In this document: in pieces, positions 1 through 6,244 of the stretch
Numbering within the stretch: the stretch's first letter is position 1
How the letters are laid out: each line of letters begins with the position of its first letter
Assembly (NCBI GenBank): GCA_963582255.1
Contig: CAUZRD010000108.1
Location: forward strand, 1 to 7,263
Source: CAUZRD01 sp963582255
GTDB lineage: Bacteria > Pseudomonadota > Alphaproteobacteria > Rhizobiales > TMED25
Length of the DNA stretch: 7,263 nt
Direction: 5' to 3'
Notes under the pieces: model-generated
Database searches by the model: none
Told to the model about the DNA's origin: nothing
Seen by the model: only the letters and a program-made list of their open reading frames with translations
Translations under genes and position numbers: made by a program

Positions 1-97
1 GATGGATATATTTGGTTGGCTAAAGGGTTCTCTCCTTCAATAGTTATAATGAGACTTCCACCGATTTGATTGGTTGATTTAATTGCTCACTGACTTA

Positions 98-113
98 CAA
101 TAATTCATTATTG
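98..113. promoter_or_regulatory. AT-rich palindrome upstream of the FecR-domain gene
   Basis: Two perfect 7-bp inverted arms, CAATAAT and ATTATTG, are separated by two bases. The palindrome ends one base before the CRP-like palindrome at 115-130. Seen directly: the symmetry and the adjacency. Inference: a protein-binding site or part of a composite operator for the gene starting at 231. The factor is unknown, and AT-rich palindromes also arise by chance in AT-rich leaders. Confidence 0.35.
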
Positions 114-114
114 T

Positions 115-130
115 TGTGATGGACATCACA
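115..130. promoter_or_regulatory. CRP/FNR-family binding site candidate
   Basis: The sequence reads TGTGATGGACATCACA. It matches the E. coli CRP core TGTGA-N6-TCACA exactly and has 6-bp inverted arms. Its centre is about 108 bp before the start codon at 231. If it acted as a class II site at -41.5, transcription would begin near base 164, but the -10 position there (TAGCTT, 152-157) is poor. The match to a known consensus is seen directly. That a Crp-like regulator of this organism binds it and controls the FecR-domain gene is inference. Confidence 0.5.
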
Positions 131-230
131 CTATTGGAGTTGGTGCTAGGTTAGCTTGCATTAGGTTTTTACCGCGCCAATACTGCGTTATTAGCCTGCA
201 GTTTTACCTAATTGGAGAAAGGCTTACCGG

Positions 231-1016
231 ATGATTAAAAGTATTGCACGAGTATCTTCTTTACTGCTGCTAGTTGGTATGTGGCAAAGCAATGTTGCTC
301 AGGCTCAGCCCTCGATTGGAAGTGCTGTGGCCGTAGAAAATCAGGTTGAAGGGAAGATAGGAAGAACTTTGGAAAGCATAGAGACCAACTCGCGGATCTA
401 TGCCGATGAAACCATCAAGTCGTATCCGAAAAGTAGCGCTAAGTTTGTTCTGGCTGATAAGACAAAACTAAGTGTTGGTCCTAGTAGTCAGATTAAAATT
501 GATCGCTTTGTCTATACTCCGGGCAGCTCATCAAATGAGATCGTCTTTAATGCGATGCATGGAGCGTTCCGGTTTGTGACAGGGATTGCTGGTCATAAAA
601 GTTACCGTGTAGTTACGGCATCTGCCTCTATTGGTGTGCGAGGTACTGATTTTGATGTCTATACGACTTCGAAAGAAACACTACTTCTTGCCCGCAAGGG
701 AACATCATATATGTGCCCAGGCGGTTCTCAGGGTGGTAAGTTAAATCCAGATGATGAAGCTTGCTGTAAAATGAATGCGGGTCCTGCGGCTGGGCCGCTT
801 TATGGCATCATGCAAAATGGTAACAAGAAGTGTGACGGACCGTATAAGTGGGATGGCACAAATCCTGGAAGACTAATAAACGATCCGTATAAGAAAGATT
901 GGAGCGGAATCAATACTCACCAGACGCTAAAACGCTTCGGAGGCAGCGATAATAACAACGACGACAACGACGACAACGACAGCGACGACAACAGCAGCCG
1001 TAAAGCCGGCGACTAG
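231..1016 (+). CDS. secreted FecR-domain protein with Asp/Asn-rich C-terminus
   Basis: This 261-residue protein has a Sec signal peptide: Lys3 and Arg7, a hydrophobic stretch near residues 8-19, and a likely cleavage after Ala-Gln-Ala at 25. A FecR-type domain spans roughly residues 50-155. Its family hallmarks are visible: KFVLADKTKLSVGPSSQIKI (71-90), then DRFVY, the GAFRFVTG segment (111-118) and ASIGVRGTDFDV (132-143). After the domain comes a Gly-rich region with four cysteines (162, 178, 179, 201), then an acidic, Asn-rich tail (240-254). The start is supported by GGAGAAAGG at 214-222, eight bases before the ATG. Classical FecR proteins are membrane-anchored regulators of FecI sigma factors. 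This one has a signal peptide instead of an N-terminal cytoplasmic anti-sigma part, and no sigma factor or TonB receptor gene is nearby. It is therefore more likely a periplasmic or exported FecR-domain protein of unknown role. The domain call is firm; the function is unknown. Confidence 0.85.
   Translation: MIKSIARVSSLLLLVGMWQSNVAQAQPSIGSAVAVENQVEGKIGRTLESIETNSRIYADETIKSYPKSSAKFVLADKTKLSVGPSSQIKIDRFVYTPGSSSNEIVFNAMHGAFRFVTGIAGHKSYRVVTASASIGVRGTDFDVYTTSKETLLLARKGTSYMCPGGSQGGKLNPDDEACCKMNAGPAAGPLYGIMQNGNKKCDGPYKWDGTNPGRLINDPYKKDWSGINTHQTLKRFGGSDNNNDDNDDNDSDDNSSRKAGD
960..992 (+). repeat. short in-frame tandem repeat encoding Asp-Asp-Asn
   Basis: The 9-bp unit GACGACAAC occurs twice in tandem (960-968, 969-977). 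It occurs a third time at 984-992 after a GACAGC interruption. It encodes most of the acidic tail of the FecR-domain protein. The nearly uniform use of GAC and AAC suggests growth by replication slippage, so the copy number may vary between strains (inference). Confidence 0.75.
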
Positions 1017-1024
1017 GTAGCTAA

Positions 1025-1057
1025 TAGCTGGTGCCCGTCCGCTAGGGGCACCAGCTA
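1025..1057. terminator. hairpin between convergent genes, probable shared terminator
   Basis: A perfect 12-bp inverted repeat, TAGCTGGTGCCC with GGGCACCAGCTA, encloses a 9-base loop. It starts nine bases after the stop codon of the FecR-domain gene and ends 39 bases from the cysK stop codon on the other strand. The position and GC-rich stem suit a terminator serving both convergent genes. Neither side has a run of T after the stem, so it may be a weak intrinsic terminator or mainly a stabilising 3' end structure. Confidence 0.6.
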
Positions 1058-1096
1058 ATAAAGTATCCCATTATTTACGAATGTTTTAATTAAGCA

Positions 1097-2188
1097 TTAG
1101 TCCATTTGAAACCCGGGAGTTGAGCATGATAGCGCTAGCTCCTCTTCTGTCATGTCCTCGGTAATGCCCTCAAATAGGGGTGAGGAGAGATAGCGCTCAC
1201 CAGTATCGGGCAACATGCACAAAAGAACCGATCCTGCAGGAGCCTTGCCGGCAACCTGAATTGCCGCGGCGAAGGTCGCTCCACCCGAAACTCCGGTTAG
1301 AATACCCTCAGTTTCGGCCAGCTTTCTAGACCACTCTATGGCTAGATTTCCGGGGATAGGGACAATGTGATCAAAGTATTTTTTGTCGATTGCTTCTTGC
1401 AGGACATAAGGAATGAAGTCAGGAGTCCAACCTTGGATTGGATGAGGCTCGAACGCAGGGTGAGATGCAACCGGGTCATTTGCGATGCCACGTTCCTGGT
1501 CCTGGCCCGAGCTAACTAGTTGAGCATTGCTAGGTTCACTTAACACAATTTTTGTTTCCGGACGTGTGGCGCGTAAAGCCCGCGAGACCCCGGAGACGGT
1601 TCCGCCAGTGCCATAACCTGTGACCCAATAGTCGAGTCGCTTTCCATCGAAATCAGCAATGATTTCACGTCCAGTTGTGTTTTCGTGGATGTCGGCATTG
1701 GCGGCGGTCTCAAACTGACGAGCGAGGAACCAGTCATTCGCCTTGGAAAGTTCAACCGCTTTTTTATACATTCCGGTGCCCTTTTCCGCCCGTGGCGTTA
1801 AAATCACTTTCGCGCCAAAAAAGCGCATTAGCTTGCGCCGCTCGATTGAAAAACTTTCCGCCATGGTGACAACAAGTGGATAGCCCTTGGCCGCGCAAAC
1901 CATCGCCAAGCCAATACCGGTATTACCGCTTGTTGCCTCGATAACTGTCTGTCCAGGTTTAAGCATGCCGTCGCGCTCTGCTTGTTCGATAATATTGAGA
2001 GCAAGACGGTCTTTCACAGATGCAGCTGGATTGAAAAACTCAGCTTTGACATAGATTTCCACACCATCTGGGGCTAACCGGTTTATCCGAATGCACGGAG
2101 TATTGCCGATGGTATCCAATACGCTGTCATAGAGTTTTCGGCGACCGTCAGTAGTACGGCATCCCTCTGTTGTTGTCTTTGTTGTCAT
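1097..2188 (-). CDS. cysK: cysteine synthase (O-acetylserine sulfhydrylase), PLP-dependent
   Basis: This cytoplasmic fold-type II PLP enzyme would make cysteine from O-acetylserine and sulfide, the last step of sulfate assimilation. Seen in the 363-residue product: DTIGNTP (25-31); the PLP lysine Lys59 in NPAASVKDR; the substrate loop TSGNTG (86-91); SIERRKLM (114-121); the phosphate-binding GTGGT (193-197); and PDTGERYLSSPLF near the C-terminus (327-339). It is longer than the roughly 310-325 residues of E. coli-type CysK. The extra length comes from a Thr/Lys-rich N-terminal extension of about 18 residues, an insertion around residues 225-250 before IQGW, and a C-terminal tail ending in STPGFQMD. 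The start codon is supported by GGAG (bases 2197-2200, minus strand) eight bases upstream. It is convergent with the FecR-domain gene and has its own leader. Cystathionine beta-synthase or CysM activity is less likely but cannot be excluded from motifs alone. No cysE or sulfate genes are nearby. Confidence 0.9.
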   Translation of the reverse strand: MTTKTTTEGCRTTDGRRKLYDSVLDTIGNTPCIRINRLAPDGVEIYVKAEFFNPAASVKDRLALNIIEQAERDGMLKPGQTVIEATSGNTGIGLAMVCAAKGYPLVVTMAESFSIERRKLMRFFGAKVILTPRAEKGTGMYKKAVELSKANDWFLARQFETAANADIHENTTGREIIADFDGKRLDYWVTGYGTGGTVSGVSRALRATRPETKIVLSEPSNAQLVSSGQDQERGIANDPVASHPAFEPHPIQGWTPDFIPYVLQEAIDKKYFDHIVPIPGNLAIEWSRKLAETEGILTGVSGGATFAAAIQVAGKAPAGSVLLCMLPDTGERYLSSPLFEGITEDMTEEELALSCSTPGFQMD

Positions 2189-2227
2189 TTGGGTGTCTCC
2201 GTGATGATGTCGGCGCCAATGTCAGCT

Positions 2228-2247
2228 TTGCCTACTGTGTTAGGTAA
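2228..2247. promoter_or_regulatory. dyad in the cysK leader
   Basis: TTGCCTA and TAGGTAA are inverted arms around a 6-base centre, with one mismatched pair that becomes G-U in RNA. The dyad lies about 40 bases upstream of the cysK start codon and just downstream of the promoter-like pair at 2262-2288. It could be an operator or a small leader hairpin. Only the symmetry is seen; no regulator can be named. Confidence 0.3.
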
Positions 2248-2261
2248 GCACGCTTATATGA

Positions 2262-2288
2262 ATCATAGAACTGGTAATTGTGTGTCGA
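2262..2288 (-). promoter_or_regulatory. possible sigma-70-type promoter for cysK
   Basis: On the minus strand TCGACA (2283-2288) resembles the -35 consensus TTGACA at five of six bases. TATGAT (2262-2267) resembles TATAAT at five of six. The spacer is 15 bases, shorter than the preferred 17. A second -10-like TATAAG lies at 2253-2258. Transcription would begin near 2255 and give a leader of about 65 bases. This is a motif match only. Confidence 0.3.
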
Positions 2289-2327
2289 ATTAACGAGTGC
2301 ACATATCCACCAGAGGGGATGCGGTGC

Positions 2328-2362
2328 TTAGTCTGGAAGTCCAGCTGTCTTGTCCAGACTAA
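2328..2362. repeat. perfect 10-bp inverted repeat (hairpin) between fliO-like gene and cysK
   Basis: TTAGTCTGGA and TCCAGACTAA flank a 15-base loop. The hairpin lies 111 bases beyond the stop of the minus-strand FliO-like gene and 139 bases upstream of the cysK start. No T-run follows on either strand, so it does not look like a classical intrinsic terminator. It may still end or stabilise the upstream transcript, or be an operator for a dimeric protein. Confidence 0.45.
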
Positions 2363-2377
2363 TGGTTGGCGACTGCG

Positions 2378-2420
2378 CTAACGCTTCACTTGGTCGGCTA
2401 AAGGCAAAAGGAAGCGCTAG
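2378..2420 (-). repeat. second hairpin downstream of the FliO-like gene
   Basis: On the minus strand CTAGCGCTTC pairs with GAAGCGTTAG over ten base pairs, with a single G-U, around a 23-base loop. On the plus strand the same position would be an A-C mismatch, so the structure is slightly better as minus-strand RNA. That is the direction in which the FliO-like gene and cysK are read. It begins 53 bases after the FliO-like stop codon. No T-run follows. A role in the 3' end of that transcript is plausible but unproven. Confidence 0.35.
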
Positions 2421-2473
2421 GGTAGCTATATAGTAGGAGTTTATGGCCGCCAGTTCTCCATTATAGGTCTAAT

Positions 2474-3151
2474 TTAGGTACTGTCTTTCTTCAAGAAGCG
2501 GCTAAGAATTTGAGACTCAGTGGATTCTTTTTCGTCGGGTTTACTGCCCTGATCGCCGTCAATGTCTTTGCCAGAATCGTTGTCGGTTTTAGTCTTCGAT
2601 AGAGAGTTGCGGTTAAACATTGATGATCCGCTTTCGTATTTAGGCTCGGCATCGTCAAAGTTGGACAACGGAGATGAGAGATTTGATCCAGCGGTATGGC
2701 CACTATCACCGTCATCGAATTCTGGGCGGAATGTCGGCGGTGTCAAGGGGCCTTTAGCGGATGGGGTGCGTAGCCCAGCGTTGTTGCCCGGACGATAGGT
2801 GCTAAGTTTACTGCGGAAATCATCAGCTTCTAGACGAGGCTCGACGTTGTGGGTGTTGACAGCATCCTGTGAACTGGCATGTAAAATGCCGGTTTCTATC
2901 ACTAAATCATTGGTGCCGCCGATCAGCAATAAATGCTCTCGGTCGTCGCGACGGACTAGTAACAACCTATGTCGGGGGCTAACTTGAGCAGATTCCTCCA
3001 CGCCAAGTCGGCGGGTACGCCGTCTCTTGGTGGAGTGTCTGGTGTGTCCGTTGTTATTGAAGAAACGGCGCAATACCCAATACAGCGCCAGGATAAGCGC
3101 GATTGCAGCGAGCAGGGCCGCTCCATATTTAGCTATCTCAGGAAATTCCAT
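2474..3151 (-). CDS. fliO: FliO-like flagellar biosynthesis membrane protein with long disordered tail
   Basis: The 225-residue product has a single membrane helix near residues 9-29, followed by a strongly basic stretch (35-48). Then comes a short conserved core, RLGVEESAQVSPRHRLLLVR (48-67), and HLLLIGGTNDLVIETGI (73-89). This order and the core are what I recognise from FliO-type proteins. FliO helps assemble the FliP-containing core of the flagellar export gate in the inner membrane. The remaining 135 residues are rich in Ser, Asp, Asn, Lys and Pro, look disordered and end in SRFLKKDST. The weak ribosome site GGGAATAA lies just before the ATG. The gene is divergent from cckA, and no other flagellar gene is present, which is odd because fliO normally sits with fliNPQ. 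The domain call is fairly good. The flagellar role is inferred from family and is less sure because of the isolated position. Confidence 0.68.
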   Translation of the reverse strand: MEFPEIAKYGAALLAAIALILALYWVLRRFFNNNGHTRHSTKRRRTRRLGVEESAQVSPRHRLLLVRRDDREHLLLIGGTNDLVIETGILHASSQDAVNTHNVEPRLEADDFRSKLSTYRPGNNAGLRTPSAKGPLTPPTFRPEFDDGDSGHTAGSNLSSPLSNFDDAEPKYESGSSMFNRNSLSKTKTDNDSGKDIDGDQGSKPDEKESTESQILSRFLKKDST

Positions 3152-3224
3152 TGCTTATTCCCGTATTCCTACACTAGTGCGGTGAGGCGTTAATTAAAAC
3201 TATGTACAAATTGCTGCCATCAAG

Positions 3225-3241
3225 ACTAACAAATCGTTAGT
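3225..3241. promoter_or_regulatory. dyad in the fliO-like/cckA divergent spacer
   Basis: ACTAAC and GTTAGT are perfect 6-bp inverted arms around five bases. They sit about midway in the 169-bp spacer between the divergent FliO-like and cckA starts. A second short palindrome, GCATG-T-CATGC, lies at 3257-3267. The position would suit an operator acting on one or both genes. No CtrA full site (TTAA-N7-TTAA) was found in this spacer, and I could not place a convincing promoter. Function is inferred from location only. Confidence 0.3.
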
Positions 3242-3320
3242 TGCGGAAGTATTTGGGCATGTCATGCGACAGCACGCTATGTTTATGCAAGCCAAATGAA
3301 CTGATTCGAAGCGGGTAAAT

Positions 3321-5840
3321 ATGGCAATCGGCCACTTTGATAATAACATAAGTACACGAGAAAACGATACGATGCTTCTATCCAGTTGGTCTGGGGTGCG
3401 TATTTTTAGTTATGGCGTTTGTATCCTTTTACTTTTAGCGCTCGGTATTTTTGTCACCGAACAGATGGCTGGCGGTTCGTTCGCCCTTGTGATTTTAGCA
3501 ATTCTGTCTGGTATCGGCGTGATTGCACTGATCGGTATTATCACAGGATTTCTTGTGCGTGCACGTTCGCCAGTGGCTAATTTTGGTTCTCTTGTGTCGC
3601 TGACCTCGTCGACAGGATTCGCTGTTGCCGATAGTGAAGGTGCGATCAGATTTGCCAACGATGCGTACCGTGACATTCTATGCCCTGATGAAGCCGATGT
3701 GATCGCAACGCCTGAGCAGTATTTCAGCGGACACCGTGAAGCTTCAGAGGCCCTTTATCGTCTTAGCGAATCGGCCCGGCAGCGTGAGCCGTGGAGTGAG
3801 GACATACGCCTTATAACAGGAGACTTGGATGAGCCACGCTGGCTGCGGGTATCAGTACGGCCGGTGGGTGAAACGGATGACGAACTGACGGTTTGGCAAG
3901 TTGCTGATATTTCAATCGACAGTATGCGTCAGGAAGACGCATTTCTTGAGTTACAGCAGATCATCAATTATCTGGATCATGCCCCTGTGGGCTTTTTTTC
4001 TCTGCGTCCAGATGGGAGGATAGCCTATCTAAATGCAACCCTGGCGGACTGGCTTGGTTTATCACTGGACAAGACGACTGGCGGTGCTGTTGCAATAGAA
4101 GACATTGTGTCGGGAGCATCTGCTACGCTGTTGAGAGACTATCCCGCCACACCTGGCCGCGTTCATGTTCAGATGATTGATGTTGATCTGACCTGCACCG
4201 ACAGCACATCCGTGCCGGTACGTATTCTTCACCGGGTGGAGTTTGATGATAATGGACTAGCACGAGCATCGCGTTCTGTGGTCTTGAATAGGACTAGAAG
4301 CGAAGACGTGGACGATGATCTGCGCGCGGCGGAAGTGCGTTTCGCAAGGTTCTTCAACAACGCACCGATCGGGATAGCAACTCTTGATGACACGGGTTCG
4401 GTGCTTGATGCTAATCCAGCATTTTCACGCATCTTTGCCGGGCAGAGGGCAACGGGCGGATCGGTTGAGTTAGTTCTAGATGATGACAGTCGGGAGGCGC
4501 TTTTAATTCTGCTAAAACGCGCAGGCACAGGTAAGACCGATCTTTTGCCGATTGATGTGTCATTTGGGCATGGGAGAACTGGTCAGGTTTTTATCTCACG
4601 GATGGAAGATGCACGCGATGAACCTACGCGTCTTTTAACCTATGTGATTGATACAACTGAGCAACGCTCGCTCGAGGCACAATTTGCGCAGAGCCAAAAG
4701 ATGCAAGCTATCGGTCAGCTCGCGGGTGGTATTGCACATGATTTTAATAATGTCTTGACGGCCATTATCGGATTCTCTGACCTTCTTTTAGTCAATCACC
4801 GACCGACCGATCCTTCATTTCCTGACATTATGAACATCAAACAGAATGCCAATCGTGCGGCCGGGTTAGTACACCAGTTGCTGGCGTTCTCACGTCGCCA
4901 AACATTGCGCCCGGAAGTGCTTTCACTGACTGATGTAGTTTCTGATTTTTCAGTTTTACTTAAACGGTTGCTTGGCGAGACCTTCGAGCTTGAAGTTCAA
5001 CACGGTCGCGATTTATGGCTAGTCAAAGTTGATCATAACCAGTTCGGGCAGGTGCTTATGAATCTAGTCATTAATGCTCGTGATGCCATGGATGAGGGCG
5101 GTACGGTATTGCTTAGAACATCAAATGTGCCAGCAGAGGTGTCTGTTGACATGAACAAAAATCTAATGCCGGCAGCCGACTATGTGCTTATTGAGGTTGA
5201 GGATGCTGGTATGGGCATTGCCAAGGAAAACCTTGAAAAAATATTTGAACCATTTTTTACAACCAAGGAAGTGGGTAAGGGCACGGGGCTTGGCCTTTCG
5301 ACTGTTTATGGAATAGTCAAGCAGACCGGCGGTTATATTTCTGCTGATTCATTGGGTGAGGGTGAGGGGGCTACTTTCCAAATTTTTCTGCCCCGCCATA
5401 TTGTTCGTAAGGACGATATAGAGCCGCTTAAAGAACTTCGCGACCCTAAACCGAAGTCGGATCTGACGGGTAAGGAGACCGTGCTCTTGGTTGAGGATGA
5501 AGATGCTGTGCGTGTCTTTGCCGCGCGCGCGCTTGAGGCGCGTGGTTATACGGTTCTGCCTGCGCAATCTGGTGAGCAGGCCCTTAAATTGGTTGAGGAG
5601 GCCGGTGGCGGAATTGACCTGGTGGTATCGGATGTGGTGATGCCGGAGATGGATGGACCGACTCTTTTAAAAGAATTGCGCAAGAAGAAATACAAATTCA
5701 AAATGATATTTATCTCAGGATACGCGGAAGAGGCGTTCCGCAAGAGCCTTGGAGATGAGGAAGATTTCAGGTTTTTACCTAAGCCGTTTACACTAAAGCA
5801 ACTTGCACAGGCGGTGAAAGACGCACTTGATGACGAATAA
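3321..5840 (+). CDS. cckA: CckA-type hybrid sensor histidine kinase
   Basis: This 839-residue inner-membrane kinase has two membrane helices (about 28-46 and 54-79) joined by a tiny periplasmic loop, so it probably senses internal signals. Three PAS-like regions follow (about 92-200, 208-325, 335-447). The HisKA domain carries the phospho-acceptor His473 in GGIAHDFNN. The ATPase has an N-box with NLVINARDAM (581-590), DAGMGI (628-633), FEPFFTT (642-648) and GKGTGLGL (653-660 region). The C-terminal receiver has acidic residues Glu725/Asp726, phospho-acceptor Asp771 (SDVVMPEMDG), Ser799 and Lys821. In Caulobacter and relatives CckA passes phosphate through ChpT to CtrA and CpdR, and acts as a phosphatase when cyclic di-GMP is high. 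The protein is longer than the 691-residue Caulobacter CckA, mainly through an extra PAS-like region. Start choice is uncertain: the ribosome site before 3321 is weak, and Met18 (base 3372) is an alternative that keeps both helices. It is followed by recA after 481 bases and is divergent from a FliO-like gene. Confidence 0.93.
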   Translation: MAIGHFDNNISTRENDTMLLSSWSGVRIFSYGVCILLLLALGIFVTEQMAGGSFALVILAILSGIGVIALIGIITGFLVRARSPVANFGSLVSLTSSTGFAVADSEGAIRFANDAYRDILCPDEADVIATPEQYFSGHREASEALYRLSESARQREPWSEDIRLITGDLDEPRWLRVSVRPVGETDDELTVWQVADISIDSMRQEDAFLELQQIINYLDHAPVGFFSLRPDGRIAYLNATLADWLGLSLDKTTGGAVAIEDIVSGASATLLRDYPATPGRVHVQMIDVDLTCTDSTSVPVRILHRVEFDDNGLARASRSVVLNRTRSEDVDDDLRAAEVRFARFFNNAPIGIATLDDTGSVLDANPAFSRIFAGQRATGGSVELVLDDDSREALLILLKRAGTGKTDLLPIDVSFGHGRTGQVFISRMEDARDEPTRLLTYVIDTTEQRSLEAQFAQSQKMQAIGQLAGGIAHDFNNVLTAIIGFSDLLLVNHRPTDPSFPDIMNIKQNANRAAGLVHQLLAFSRRQTLRPEVLSLTDVVSDFSVLLKRLLGETFELEVQHGRDLWLVKVDHNQFGQVLMNLVINARDAMDEGGTVLLRTSNVPAEVSVDMNKNLMPAADYVLIEVEDAGMGIAKENLEKIFEPFFTTKEVGKGTGLGLSTVYGIVKQTGGYISADSLGEGEGATFQIFLPRHIVRKDDIEPLKELRDPKPKSDLTGKETVLLVEDEDAVRVFAARALEARGYTVLPAQSGEQALKLVEEAGGGIDLVVSDVVMPEMDGPTLLKELRKKKYKFKMIFISGYAEEAFRKSLGDEEDFRFLPKPFTLKQLAQAVKDALDDE

Positions 5841-5964
5841 TATTTGATAATGTTGGACTGTATCTACATTGTACTATGAGACATTTGTCTCTGACCTAAA
5901 TAAAAAAATTCATTGTTAGTGTGGCTGCAATTTACTTGTACCGGTTGCCAACTTTTGTACCATT

Positions 5965-5985
5965 GTGATGGTTAATGATTATCAC
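5965..5985. promoter_or_regulatory. dyad with CtrA half-site / Fur-like match
   Basis: GTGAT and ATCAC form 5-bp inverted arms around 11 bases. Inside, ATGGTTAA (5968-5975) is the exact reverse complement of the CtrA half-site TTAACCAT. The same stretch (5970-5984) matches the Fur 7-1-7 consensus TGATAAT-N-ATTATCA at 12 of 14 positions, with the right half perfect. These two readings compete, and both are motif matches only. The site is about 340 bases upstream of recA and 125 bases downstream of cckA, so its target is unclear. Confidence 0.3.
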
Positions 5986-6122
5986 TGCCGATGATGAGTG
6001 TGCGGCCCTTTTCTAACGACTGTGCATCGACAGGTAATGCCAGAATCAGATCCTATACGTTTGAAATATCATCGTAACATCAAGGTGCTTATCTCTTAAT
6101 CTCATGGTGATCTCAGCTCCTC

Positions 6123-6155
6123 ATTATCGTTTTAAAGCTTCTTAAAGGCGATAAT
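6123..6155 (+). repeat. inverted repeat able to form an 11-bp RNA hairpin upstream of recA
   Basis: ATTATCG (6123-6129) and CGATAAT (6149-6155) are perfect inverted arms. In RNA the stem can extend inward with two G-U and two A-U pairs to eleven pairs, leaving an 11-base loop. GATAAT within the right arm (6150-6155) also resembles a -10 box, but no good -35 sits at 17 bases. The role is unknown: it could be an operator, a promoter element or a leader structure. Confidence 0.35.
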
Positions 6156-6244
6156 ATGTACGAAGTAGTGATCCGCTAGAAGAAAAGTTATTGAATTAAA
6201 TCAGAGGTTTAATAGAAACAAAAATAGAAGTTGCCAATATGTTC

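Noticed and set aside
45..50. Perfect TATAAT as a promoter for the FecR-domain gene
   Set aside because: No -35 hexamer lies 16-18 bases upstream, and it is about 180 bases from the start codon in AT-rich sequence, so it is not supportable alone.
2562..2987. Plus-strand open frames opposite the FliO-like gene
   Set aside because: They are antisense shadows with no family features, while the minus-strand frame has a membrane helix and a FliO-like core.
3191..3198. TTAA-rich sequence upstream of cckA as a CtrA site
   Set aside because: The two TTAA tetramers are directly adjacent, not seven bases apart as in the CtrA consensus.
5878..5891. Small hairpin GAGAC/GTCTC after cckA as a terminator
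   Set aside because: The stem is only five pairs, with a short loop, and is followed by A-rich rather than T-rich sequence on the plus strand.
5991..6077. 28-codon forward reading frame in the cckA-recA gap
   Set aside because: There is no ribosome-binding sequence before it, its composition is unremarkable and no motif is visible; frames of this length are expected by chance.
6156..6179. Seven-codon frame (ATG to TAG) preceded by AAAGG, a possible leader peptide
   Set aside because: It has no run of regulatory codons and no clear attenuator hairpin after it, so it is indistinguishable from chance.
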